Source of the DNA: Colwellia sp. MB3u-45
Lineage (GTDB): Bacteria > Pseudomonadota > Gammaproteobacteria > Enterobacterales > Alteromonadaceae
Direction of reading: 5' to 3'
Assembly: GCF_014077005.1 (NCBI RefSeq)
Contig: NZ_JACGVC010000046.1
Location: 113,216-177,215 of the forward strand
Length of the DNA: 64,000 nucleotides
In this document: positions 36,429 to 44,858 of the stretch, piece after piece
Layout of the letters: each line of letters starts with the position of its first letter
Numbering within the stretch: position 1 is the first letter of the stretch
The notes under the pieces: model-generated
The model's database searches: none
Seen by the model: only the letters and a program-made list of their open reading frames with translations
What the model was told of the DNA's origin: nothing
Translations under genes and position numbers: made by a program

Positions 36429-36569
36429 TTAGTTACATGAGTTGTGCATTAATGGGTGAAACGTATTGACGCGATAAAGCCGCACTCGCAATAGATATTT
36501 AAGCTCAGCACGCTGTTGCCATTTCCCTGATTTTAATAACACTGCCAGCCATTTATGTTTTGTTGTCAT
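36429..36569 (-). CDS. small hypothetical protein, 46 residues
   Basis: An ORF MTTKHKWLAVLLKSGKWQQR... to TAA at 36429, rich in Lys and Arg in its middle (ELKYLLRVRLYR). Its ATG overlaps the stop of the frame upstream by ATGA, and the membrane-protein start lies 32 bases downstream, so all three may be translated from one leftward mRNA. It has no transmembrane segment or known motif. It may be a genuine small protein or a fragment of a decayed larger gene. Confidence 0.4.
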   Translation of the reverse strand: MTTKHKWLAVLLKSGKWQQRAELKYLLRVRLYRVNTFHPLMHNSCN

Positions 36570-36811
36570 TTTAGGGCTTGGTGTTGCTCATAATCGCTCA
36601 TTACATCATCATTATCTATAAAATTTTGCAGTAACATAGGGTTAATTAACTTACTGCCTATCCTGATACTGTTTAAAATATTGCAATACTTAATTCCGCA
36701 ATGCAGAATAACATCATAAGATTCAAAAATTTCACGTCTTTCTAAAGACAATAAATACCTTAAGGCTGTAGATGAAATACTATCCCAGAGTGCTGATATT
36801 AGCTGTGGCAC
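36566..36811 (-). CDS. doubtful ORF upstream of the 46-residue gene
   Basis: An 81-residue frame whose first part overlaps, on the opposite strand, the start of the alpha/beta hydrolase gene. That makes the full length doubtful; an internal ATG at 36637 would give only 23 residues (MLLQNFIDNDDVMSDYEQHQ...). The evidence for it is the exact ATGA overlap with the next frame. It may be the tail of a truncated gene. Confidence 0.25.
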   Translation of the reverse strand: MPQLISALWDSISSTALRYLLSLERREIFESYDVILHCGIKYCNILNSIRIGSKLINPMLLQNFIDNDDVMSDYEQHQALK

Positions 36812-38526
36812 TGATCCTGTCTGGCGGCTTTCTAGCTAATCAAATACAAACTAATGGCGGTACGGTAAAAGTGAGTCATGTTCGCTTTGCCGGCAACGAC
36901 GGCATTATTACCCACGCACGGCTTTACGTACCTAATAGCGTTTCAAACGCAAACCCAGCACCTGGCATTGTTGCTACACACGGTTATATCAACTCAAATG
37001 AAACCCAAGCAGTTTTTGCCCTCGAGTTTGCGCGACGTGGTTACGTTGTACTAGCGCCGGATCAAACCGGCCATGGTTATTCAGATCCCGCCGCTTTCGC
37101 TAATGGCTTTGGCGGTATAGATACACTGGCTTATATCAAGACATTGCCGTTCGTTGATCAAAATAATATTGGCCTTGAAGGTCACTCTATGGGCGGTTGG
37201 GCATCACTTGTGGCCGCCGGTGTCTATCCAAACGATTACCAATCATTGGTGATACTGGGTTCATCACCCGGTACTTATGGTGCGCCTGAAGGAACTCCAG
37301 ATTGGCCGCGTAATATCGCGGTTATTTTTTCCAAATACGATGAGTTTTCATCGCTGATGTGGGGCGTTGATATACCAACAGACATCATAAAAACTGATAA
37401 AATTAAAACTCTGTTTGATACCCCTGAAGACGTCATTGCGGGCAAACTTTATGGCAATATTGCAGACGGTAGCGCACGCATTTTTCATCAACCAGCGGTT
37501 ACTCATCCTGGCGTTCACTTTTCATCGGTAGCAATAGGACATGCTATCGACTGGTTTGATCAAACTTTAGCCGGTGCACATCCCATTCCATCCACCGACC
37601 AAATTTGGCTATGGAAAGAAATCGGCACATTACTGGCTTTAATCGGTATGGTCATACTCATCGCGCCTGCCCTAAGCAGGCTAGTTCAAACCTCAACATT
37701 CAATTCACTTAAAGCATCAACACCTAAATTGTTCAGTTTAACCGGACGAAGTTGGTGGCTAGGCGCACTGATATTTACCACCTTGCCGGCACTAACACTG
37801 TTCCCGTTTAAAGGCATCAGCGAAACGCTAGGATGGCAAGCATCAGCTTTGTTCGCTCAAAACATCAGCACTCAAATTATAGTATGGGCACTGCTGACTG
37901 GGCTTATTTCAATGTCACTGTTTCTACTTTGGCATTTTTTGTTGAACCGTAAAACCAGAGCTAGTTTTGCAAGCTATGGCTTAACTTGGCACGGCCGAGT
38001 GCAATTATCCTCTATTGCGCACTCATTTTTATTGGCATTTTCTGTTGTTGGCGTACTTTATACATCGCTTGTATTAACCGACTATTTATTTGATGTCGAC
38101 TATCGTATTTGGGTCTTTGCCATCAAACTGTTAAGCCCGTTGCAAATGGGTATTGCTCTGTTATATCTGCTTCCGTTCAGCCTGTTTTTTATCATTGTGG
38201 CTACCGTGTTACATGGCCAACTGCGGCGCGATAACTGGAGCTTTAGTCAGGAGCTAGGGGTGAACTGGCTGTTATTGAACCTTGGTTATCTGCTGTTGTT
38301 GATCGCACAATATACGCCGCTGCTAATGGGTAAGACACTGTTAATAGCCAGTGAGCCATTGTGGTCGATTATCGCATTGCAGTTTGTGCCATTAATGACC
38401 ATAGCGTCAGTCGTTTTTACGATCGCCTACCGTGTTACCGGTCGGGTTTATACCGGCGGCTTTATTAACGCCATGATCATCACTTGGGTGATTGTGGCGA
38501 GTCAAGCAACACATTACGCATTTTGA
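36772..38526 (+). CDS. alpha/beta hydrolase fused to a polytopic membrane domain
   Basis: A 584-residue inner-membrane protein. An N-terminal helix (about 7-25) is followed by an alpha/beta hydrolase domain to about residue 275: GIVATHGYIN (oxyanion strand), APDQTGHGYSD, nucleophile GHSMGG (Ser139) and a probable catalytic His in VTHPGVHF or AIGHAIDWF. The C-terminal 300 residues form eight or nine transmembrane helices with no recognised family. The hydrolase should sit in the periplasm, anchored by the membrane part. The substrate is unknown; an ester or peptide is possible. The ATG has AAGG eight bases upstream. It overlaps a doubtful ORF on the other strand. The next gene starts 129 bases downstream. 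Confidence 0.82.
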   Translation: MKYYPRVLILAVALILSGGFLANQIQTNGGTVKVSHVRFAGNDGIITHARLYVPNSVSNANPAPGIVATHGYINSNETQAVFALEFARRGYVVLAPDQTGHGYSDPAAFANGFGGIDTLAYIKTLPFVDQNNIGLEGHSMGGWASLVAAGVYPNDYQSLVILGSSPGTYGAPEGTPDWPRNIAVIFSKYDEFSSLMWGVDIPTDIIKTDKIKTLFDTPEDVIAGKLYGNIADGSARIFHQPAVTHPGVHFSSVAIGHAIDWFDQTLAGAHPIPSTDQIWLWKEIGTLLALIGMVILIAPALSRLVQTSTFNSLKASTPKLFSLTGRSWWLGALIFTTLPALTLFPFKGISETLGWQASALFAQNISTQIIVWALLTGLISMSLFLLWHFLLNRKTRASFASYGLTWHGRVQLSSIAHSFLLAFSVVGVLYTSLVLTDYLFDVDYRIWVFAIKLLSPLQMGIALLYLLPFSLFFIIVATVLHGQLRRDNWSFSQELGVNWLLLNLGYLLLLIAQYTPLLMGKTLLIASEPLWSIIALQFVPLMTIASVVFTIAYRVTGRVYTGGFINAMIITWVIVASQATHYAF

Positions 38527-38655
38527 TTAATGTTTCACCCGCTAAAATTATTCTGTTATTAATACGCCTGCAGATACTTTTCAGTATTGTTAATGATAAT
38601 GTGGCTAAGTAAAAATTTTTAACATCATTGTCTGCAGACTGATAAAGGAAAAATT

Positions 38656-40314
38656 ATGAGTGATAATAACAAGATAAAAGCATCTGATTTATTTGTGCAA
38701 GCACTGGAAGCTGAAGGGGTAGACCATATATTTGCGGTACCAGGAGAAGAAAACTTGGAGATGGTCGAATCCTTACGAAAATCATCCATTAAATTAGTCT
38801 TAACTCGCCATGAACAGGGTGCTGGGTTTATGGCGGCTACTTATGGTCGCCTTACTGGCAAAGCCGGTGTTTGCATGGCTACACTGGGGCCTGGAGCAAC
38901 AAATTTAGCAACGCCTGCCGCTTATGCTCACTTAGGGGGTATGCCCTTAATTATGATCACGGGACAAAAGCCGATTAAAAAATCAAAGCAAGGCCAGTTC
39001 CAGATTATCGACATAGTTGGCTTGTTTGATCCTATTTGTAAAATGTCTAAACAAATTGTCCACGGTGATACTATTCCTTCATTAGTGCGCGAAGCTTTCC
39101 GCCTTTGTGAAGAAGAACGCCCAGGCGCGGTGCTTTTAGAGTTACCCGAAGATATTGCCGCTGAAGAATGTACCCCGGGAGTAATGCACCCCCATAAACG
39201 GCTTTACGCTAGCCCTAATGATTTGGCCCTAGAAGAAGCAGTAGCCTTAATAAAAAGCGCTAAAATGCCCTTAATACTAATTGGCGCTGGCGCAAATAGG
39301 CAAAATGTTCGAGAGGCAATGTGTAGCTTTGTTCACTCAACACGTATTCCGTTCTTTGTTACGCAAATGGGTAAAGGCGTAGTTGATGAACGCTCAAGTC
39401 TATTTTTAGGTACTGCAGCGTTATCAGCAGGCGATTATTTACATTGTGCCATTGAACGTGCAGATTTAATTATTAATATTGGCCATGATGTTATTGAAAA
39501 GCCGCCATTTTTTATGGAAGAAGGCGCTAAGAAAGTGATTCATGTTAATTATAAATCTGCCCAAGTTGATCAAGTTTATTTTCCACAATTAGAAATTATT
39601 GGCGATTTAGCCGCTTCTGTTAATGCCTTAAAAAATAAGTTAGTCGGAGAGGTTGAGTTCGATAGAAGCTATTTTGATAAAATAAAACTCGCCATTGAGC
39701 AGCATATTGAAGTGGGAGCAGATGACGAGCGTTTTCCTATTATTCCACAACGCTTTGTAGCTGATATTCGCAAGGTGATGGGCGAAAAAGATATTATCGC
39801 TTTAGATAATGGTATGTATAAACTCTGGTTTGCCCGTAACTATAAAGCTTATCAACCCAATACCGTATTACTTGATAATGCCCTTGCCACCATGGGAGCA
39901 GGCCTGCCGTCAGGTATGATGGCTGCAATGCTAAATCCTGACCGACGCGTGATGGCAATATGTGGTGATGGCGGTTTTATGATGAATTCACAAGAATTAG
40001 AAACCGCTATTCGTTTAGGCTTGAACTTAGTGGTCACCGTGTTAAATGACAATGCTTACGGCATGATCCGTTGGAAGCAAACCAGTTCTGGTTTTGCTGA
40101 TTGGGGTTTAGAGTTTAACAATCCTGACTTTATTAAATACGCAGAAAGTTATGGCGCAACCGGTCATAGAATCACTTCTGCTGACAATATTATTGCTACT
40201 TATGAAAAAGCATTTTCAGCTGGCGGAGTTCACCTGGTAGAACTGCCCGTTGATTACTCTGAAAATCAAAAAGTATTAGTGGATGAATTGGCAGCAAAGG
40301 TTTGTTTACTATAG
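38656..40314 (+). CDS. thiamine-diphosphate enzyme, acetolactate synthase type
   Basis: A 552-residue ThDP-dependent enzyme. The N-terminal Pyr domain has the catalytic glutamate in LTRHEQGAGFMAATYGR, and the MATLGPGATNL and MITGQKPIKKSKQGQFQ segments fit catabolic acetolactate synthases. The C-terminal PP domain has the GDGGFMMNSQELETAIRLGLN binding motif. There is no regulatory small-subunit gene, so it is not a standard IlvBN pair. It may make acetolactate from pyruvate or condense or decarboxylate another 2-oxo acid. It is followed after 60 bases by an aldehyde dehydrogenase, which suggests that the enzyme yields or consumes an aldehyde in a shared pathway. AAGGAAAA precedes the ATG. Confidence 0.88.
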   Translation: MSDNNKIKASDLFVQALEAEGVDHIFAVPGEENLEMVESLRKSSIKLVLTRHEQGAGFMAATYGRLTGKAGVCMATLGPGATNLATPAAYAHLGGMPLIMITGQKPIKKSKQGQFQIIDIVGLFDPICKMSKQIVHGDTIPSLVREAFRLCEEERPGAVLLELPEDIAAEECTPGVMHPHKRLYASPNDLALEEAVALIKSAKMPLILIGAGANRQNVREAMCSFVHSTRIPFFVTQMGKGVVDERSSLFLGTAALSAGDYLHCAIERADLIINIGHDVIEKPPFFMEEGAKKVIHVNYKSAQVDQVYFPQLEIIGDLAASVNALKNKLVGEVEFDRSYFDKIKLAIEQHIEVGADDERFPIIPQRFVADIRKVMGEKDIIALDNGMYKLWFARNYKAYQPNTVLLDNALATMGAGLPSGMMAAMLNPDRRVMAICGDGGFMMNSQELETAIRLGLNLVVTVLNDNAYGMIRWKQTSSGFADWGLEFNNPDFIKYAESYGATGHRITSADNIIATYEKAFSAGGVHLVELPVDYSENQKVLVDELAAKVCLL

Positions 40315-40374
40315 AGCTATTATTTTTTATATGGCTTGTTAACAAGCGACTTTTAACTTATTAAAGAGCATATT

Positions 40375-41784
40375 ATGACCGAATTAGACAAAAGCAAAAG
40401 CGCTGAAACGTTCGATATTGTTAACCCTTATGATCAAACTTACTTAGGGTCTTTACCCTTAGTCACCTGGGATGATATTGACAAAGATTTAGCCACTGCT
40501 CAGCAACTATTTAAAGACCGCCAGCAATGGCTTCCTGCCTTTGAGCGGATCAATATTCTCAAAAAAACAGCGATATTGATTTCACAAAGAGCAGATGAAT
40601 TAGCGCTTTTAATCGCCAGTGAAGGCGGAAAGCCGCTAGTTGATGCCCGTGTAGAAGTTACTAGAGCTATTGACGGCGTAGAGCTTTGTGCGAAAGAAAT
40701 ATCAGCATTAACCGGTAAACAAATCCCAATGGATTTAACCCCAGCTGGTGCGGGCAGAATCGCCTTTACGACCAAAGAGCCTATTGGTGTTGTGGTTGCT
40801 GTTTCAGCGTTTAATCATCCATTAAATTTAATTGTCCATCAAGTCGCGCCAGCGATAGCTGCCGGTTGTCCTGTGCTAGTTAAACCTGCACGAGATACGC
40901 CATTATCTTGTAAAGCATTTGTTGATATCTTACATCAAGCCGGATTACCGGCACAGTGGTGCCGTTTTATTATGTGCGAAACGTCTATCTCTGAAAAAAT
41001 GATCACCGACCCTCGTGTCGCCTTTTTCAGTTTTATTGGTTCAGCCAAAATAGGCTGGATGTTGCGCTCTAAATTGGCGCCCGGTACACGTTGTGCATTA
41101 GAGCATGGCGGAGTTGCCCCAGTTATTATTGAAGAAAGTGCCGATATTGCAGCGATGATCCCAAGTTTACTAAAAGGCGGATTTTATCATTCAGGACAAG
41201 TGTGTGTGTCTGTACAACGTATTTTTGCGCCTAGGGAGCAAGCCAGCGCTATCGCACAAATGTTGGCTGACGGCGCAGAAAAAATTATTGTCGGTAACGC
41301 AATTGATGAAGCGACCGAATGCGGGCCACTTATTCGTCCTAAAGAAGTTGATCGTGTTGAGGCCTGGGTTGATGAAGCCGTATCGGCAGGCGCAACCCTA
41401 GTCACCGGCGGTAAACGTCTGGGTGAAAGCACTTATGCGCCCACCGTGCTACTTGCCCCCCCCGTTGATGCCAAAGTATCTACCATGGAAATTTTTGGCC
41501 CTGTGGTTTGTGTCTATGGCTATGACGATATTGACCAAGCCATTGTTCAAGCTAATTCGTTGGAATATGCCTTTCAAGCCTCGGTGTTTACCAAAAACCT
41601 TGATATAGCCATGAAAGCGGTACAGGCATTGGACGCTACAGCAGTAATGGTCAATGACCATACGGCTTTTCGTGTTGATTGGATGCCTTTCGCTGGACGT
41701 AAACAATCGGGTTATAATACCGGTGGTATCGCTTATACCATGCACGATATGTCTCAGGATAAAATGGCAGTTATTAAGCTCTAA
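40375..41784 (+). CDS. NAD(P)-dependent aldehyde dehydrogenase
   Basis: A 469-residue ALDH superfamily enzyme that oxidises an aldehyde to the acid (or acyl-CoA). It has the NAD-binding region (VSAFNHPLNLIVHQVAPAIAAGCPVLVKPA), FIGSAKIGWMLRS, the catalytic-glutamate region LEHGGVAPVII (instead of the usual ELGG) and the nucleophile in HSGQVCVSVQRIF. The closing MEIFGPVVCVYGY and PFAGRKQSGYNTGG are typical. It is expected to be co-transcribed with the preceding ThDP enzyme, with a terminator after it. The aldehyde is unknown. Confidence 0.92.
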   Translation: MTELDKSKSAETFDIVNPYDQTYLGSLPLVTWDDIDKDLATAQQLFKDRQQWLPAFERINILKKTAILISQRADELALLIASEGGKPLVDARVEVTRAIDGVELCAKEISALTGKQIPMDLTPAGAGRIAFTTKEPIGVVVAVSAFNHPLNLIVHQVAPAIAAGCPVLVKPARDTPLSCKAFVDILHQAGLPAQWCRFIMCETSISEKMITDPRVAFFSFIGSAKIGWMLRSKLAPGTRCALEHGGVAPVIIEESADIAAMIPSLLKGGFYHSGQVCVSVQRIFAPREQASAIAQMLADGAEKIIVGNAIDEATECGPLIRPKEVDRVEAWVDEAVSAGATLVTGGKRLGESTYAPTVLLAPPVDAKVSTMEIFGPVVCVYGYDDIDQAIVQANSLEYAFQASVFTKNLDIAMKAVQALDATAVMVNDHTAFRVDWMPFAGRKQSGYNTGGIAYTMHDMSQDKMAVIKL

Positions 41785-41814
41785 CGTTAATAATCTGCGC
41801 TATAACTATCCATT

Positions 41815-41852
41815 AAAAAAAGAGTCTCTAATTATTAGCGACTCTTTTTTTT
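41815..41852 (+). terminator. rho-independent terminator of the ALS-ALDH operon
   Basis: AAAAAAAGAGTC/GACTCTTTTTTTT around a 13-base loop, 30 bases after the ALDH stop. Confidence 0.88.
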
Positions 41853-41873
41853 ACACTAGGTAACTTAAAAATT

Positions 41874-42033
41874 ATTGCACCGTGATATTGCACCGCGATA
41901 ATTCGTTCAACATCTGCGCAGCGTTATTATGCCAACAGATAAAGTGTGACTAAACATAACTTGAAAATAAATCTACCTGTGCTGAAGCGTTAATACAATC
42001 ACGTAATTATTTCACGTAATTATGTCACGTAAT
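41874..42033. repeat. two sets of 13-nt tandem repeats before the DUF5666 gene
   Basis: Set 1: ATTGCACCGTGAT and ATTGCACCGCGAT (41874-41899). Set 2: TCACGTAATTATT, TCACGTAATTATG and a partial TCACGTAAT (41999-42033). Both lie in the gene-free 41853-42199 spacer that should carry the promoter of the lipoprotein gene. The repeated CACGTAAT could be multiple binding sites, but no regulator can be named. Confidence 0.75.
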
Positions 42034-42199
42034 CAACTTTCCACTTTGATAGAGAAATAGTCACTACATATCTTTTTAGTTATTAATTATCAGGCTACAG
42101 CGCTTAAAAATAGGCCTATAGGTCATTCAACCTATGTGAATAAAACTTAGTGTTTGGTATCTTGGCATCAATTAGATTAACCAACAGGTAGCAGCACTA

Positions 42200-43969
42200 A
42201 TGTCTTACAACAAAAAAAAGATTTACTCACTGAATATAATTACCGCAACACTTCTTTTGGGTTGTGGCGGCTCAGGTGGCTCTGAAACGACTATCACTCC
42301 AGCGCCGATCGCTTCACCAAGCCAACCAGCACCTATTGCAAGTTCATCTAGCTTAGTCTCCTCTACCGGTGTTATTACTGGTTTTGGCAGTGTTTATGTT
42401 GATGGCATACGCTATCTTACTGACAATGCTGACATCAATATCAATGGCAATAGTGGTGCTGATGTTTCGTTGTTGAAAGTAGGTATGCATGTGACTATTG
42501 CTTCAAGCGACGATAATAGTGAGACTCCCGAAGCCTCAAGAGTGACTTATGAGTCTGAAGTAGAAGGCGTGGTGAGCTCGATAGATAGAGATAACCAAAC
42601 CATTATTGTCGCCGGCACGTTAATCTCCTATAACAACCTGACTCACTTTATTGATATTACTGAAGCTAACTTGTCTGTGGCTCAGCGAATAGAAGTTAAT
42701 GGCTATTTAAGACAGGATAATTCTTATCTTGCCACTATGATCAAGCTTGACGCTGATACCAGTAATGACCAGGCCGAATATACCCGAGGATTAATTGAAC
42801 AGCTCAATACTACGAATAGAACCTTTCGCTTAAATCAATTGATTATTGACTACAATACCGCCTCAATTGAAGGGGAACTGAGTAATGGGGCTTTAGTCAA
42901 AGTTGAAGGTGTTCTAGCCAACGAAACGATTATCGCATCTCATATTGAAACCGAGATGTTTGACGACAATAGCGACTCTTCAGCAGAAGAGTTCTCTCGT
43001 TATGAAGTGGAAGGCATAGTATCGGCGTTCGATGCCACGAACAACACCATCACTGTCAATGGCTATAGCTTTACGCTTGCTGATACAGTTCAATACCAAG
43101 GTGGCACAGCAGATGCCTTAATAGCGGGTGTATTTGTTGAACTCGAATTATCGACTAGCAAAGCAGTCGTACGTATTGAATTTGAAGCAGACAAATATCG
43201 TTCTGATGGCAAAGTTAAAGGCAATATTGAGCAAATTGATCGAGATAATCAATTAATTACCCTGTATGGCCAAGCTTATAAGTTAAGTATTAATACCCGC
43301 TTTGAAGATGATGACGATCAATATGTTAATTTACAAAGTCTCCAAGTTAATGATGCGGTTGAAATAGTGTTTGCGCTGATTGATGGCGTTAAAGTCATAC
43401 AGCGAATTGAGCGAGAAAACAGCAGCGAATTTAACGATGAGTGGGAAATTGAAGGGGTTGTCAGTGCATTCGACGCGTCATCAATCACGGTTAATGGTGT
43501 AAGGATTTTGTTGAATAGTAGCAGCCTGTATCTTAATCAAGATATTGTCGTTGCCATGGATGATTTCATCAATGCGCTCGTACTAGGTATCTCTGTCGAA
43601 GTAGAAGGTTACTACGATAGTAATAATCAATTAGTGATTAACAAACTTGAACTAGAGTCACCTTTACAAGGCGATGACCCATCAGACGATTCATCAGACG
43701 ACCAAAACGATTCATCCAACGATGATACTGGTCAAGGTTACGTAGAAATCGAAGGTCGGGTATCGCAATTACTCTCCGCAACTAGCTTTACACTTAATGG
43801 CTATGAAATACGTTTAGATAATAGCGCTCGCTTAGAACTCAATGATCAAAACGTTAATTTAGTTGACTTTATGAATGCAATATCCGTTAATACCACGGTA
43901 GAGATTGAGGGTGTATGGGTTGAAAACACCTACATTAGCGTATTAGAAGCTGAAATTGAATCGAATTGA
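42200..43969 (+). CDS. lipoprotein with about seven tandem DUF5666-like domains
   Basis: 589 residues with a lipobox LLLGC followed by GGSGGSE, then a Pro/Ser-rich linker (about 30-55) and a chain of repeated beta-rich modules of 65-80 residues. Each opens with a pattern like EVEGVVSSIDRDNQTIIVAG, VEGIVSAFDATNNTITVNG or IEGVVSAFDASSITVNG and closes with IEVNG... or VEVEG... strands. This is the DUF5666 pattern. A spacer between the last two modules is nearly pure Asp/Ser/Asn. Such proteins are presumably surface or periplasmic; no activity is known to me. The ATG follows CAGGTAG. The last codons lie in a 10-base tandem repeat. A membrane-tethered LuxR-type regulator follows. Confidence 0.82.
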   Translation: MSYNKKKIYSLNIITATLLLGCGGSGGSETTITPAPIASPSQPAPIASSSSLVSSTGVITGFGSVYVDGIRYLTDNADININGNSGADVSLLKVGMHVTIASSDDNSETPEASRVTYESEVEGVVSSIDRDNQTIIVAGTLISYNNLTHFIDITEANLSVAQRIEVNGYLRQDNSYLATMIKLDADTSNDQAEYTRGLIEQLNTTNRTFRLNQLIIDYNTASIEGELSNGALVKVEGVLANETIIASHIETEMFDDNSDSSAEEFSRYEVEGIVSAFDATNNTITVNGYSFTLADTVQYQGGTADALIAGVFVELELSTSKAVVRIEFEADKYRSDGKVKGNIEQIDRDNQLITLYGQAYKLSINTRFEDDDDQYVNLQSLQVNDAVEIVFALIDGVKVIQRIERENSSEFNDEWEIEGVVSAFDASSITVNGVRILLNSSSLYLNQDIVVAMDDFINALVLGISVEVEGYYDSNNQLVINKLELESPLQGDDPSDDSSDDQNDSSNDDTGQGYVEIEGRVSQLLSATSFTLNGYEIRLDNSARLELNDQNVNLVDFMNAISVNTTVEIEGVWVENTYISVLEAEIESN

Positions 43970-43984
43970 ATCGAATTGAATCGA
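43955..43984. repeat. 10-nt triple repeat across the DUF5666 gene stop codon
   Basis: ATTGAATCGA occurs three times in succession (43955-43984); the TGA stop lies at 43967-43969, inside the second copy. Confidence 0.9.
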
Positions 43985-44011
43985 TGATTAAATTCAAAGG
44001 AGTGTAGCAAC

Positions 44012-44038
44012 AAAGCGAGGTTTATCCTCGCTTTTTTT
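44012..44038 (+). terminator. terminator between the DUF5666 gene and the LuxR-type gene
   Basis: AAAGCGAGG/CCTCGCTTT with loop TTTAT and a T-run. It ends only 11 bases before the next ATG, so the downstream gene depends on read-through or lacks a promoter of its own; it may act as an attenuator. Confidence 0.85.
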
Positions 44039-44049
44039 ATGGGATTAAA

Positions 44050-44556
44050 ATGCATAAAGATAAAATAATATCACTGGCCCTTTCACTTATCATTGGCTTT
44101 AAACTGGTAGATATTTATGTCGATTTTAAAAGTGAAGTTAGCTACATTCATTTAGCACAAGAGCTCACTCTGGTTATTATTTCGTTATCACTTTTTATCT
44201 TTCTCATGAAAGATATTTTTACCCGCAGCAAGCAAACTAACTATTTACTGCGACAATTAGATTCCAGCCAACACCAGCAAAAAATACTCAATGAACAATT
44301 AGAAAGAAGTAAGCACAGTTTTTTTGATGCCATTAACGCGCAATTCGCTATTTGGGAACTCACAGCGGCAGAACATGATATTGCGCTTTTTCTCTTAAAA
44401 GGCTTAACGATTGCTGAAATTGCTTCGCTAATGCAAAAATCAGAAAAAACAGTGCGTAACCAGGCTTCGTCGATTTATAAAAAAGCCCAAGTAAGCGGCC
44501 GGCATGAACTGGCAGCAATTTTCTTTGAATTTTGGGAAGTAGATTCCAAGCATTAA
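44050..44556 (+). CDS. membrane-anchored LuxR-type HTH regulator
   Basis: 168 residues: two predicted transmembrane helices (about 5-22 and 35-55), a coiled-coil linker (about 60-100, Q/L/E/R rich) and a C-terminal LuxR/GerE helix-turn-helix. The HTH reads LTAAEHDIALFLLKGLTIAEIASLM and KSEKTVRNQASSIYKKAQVSGRHELAAIF, with the usual ELT-like opening and the VRNQASSIYKK recognition helix. There is no receiver domain. The layout suggests a membrane-bound transcription factor that could be controlled by envelope state. The ATG follows GGGA inside the terminator tail of the previous gene. The target may be the lipoprotein upstream; that is inference. Confidence 0.85.
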   Translation: MHKDKIISLALSLIIGFKLVDIYVDFKSEVSYIHLAQELTLVIISLSLFIFLMKDIFTRSKQTNYLLRQLDSSQHQQKILNEQLERSKHSFFDAINAQFAIWELTAAEHDIALFLLKGLTIAEIASLMQKSEKTVRNQASSIYKKAQVSGRHELAAIFFEFWEVDSKH

Positions 44557-44642
44557 TCTTAATGCCCTGAGTGATAACTAGTGCTAATACTTAGTGTTAA
44601 TGTCGATGACTAATACTCGTGCCGATAGCGAGTAAATAAAAA

Positions 44643-44858
44643 GGCCACTATCGGTGGTGATATAAGCATTATAATCTCAAAAGTGCTTGGCGTATTTCAA
44701 ACAGCATTTCATCTTATTCGCTTAATAGGGTGCTTAGTTAGGTATGTTGCCTCAAACAAAAAATACTATTTAGAACAGCAACATAAGCTATTTATTAGAT
44801 TATCAATATGTAAGCCGCTGAAAGTAGGTCAAATTATATTTTATCTCTGGGTTTATCA
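44643..44858. repeat. 215-bp dispersed repeat, copy A, next to dctD
   Basis: Aligns collinearly with 53520-53733: AGTGCTTGG at 44682 and 53556, ACAGCAAYATAA at 44775 and 53650, AAATTATATT at 44831 and 53706, TTTATCA at 44852 and 53727, so spacing is kept within one base. One frame stays open here (LGVFQTAFHLIRLIG..., from about 44683), while copy B has stops, so both may descend from a gene. The copy ends where dctD ends. The remaining 44557-44642 spacer holds nothing else. Confidence 0.7.
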
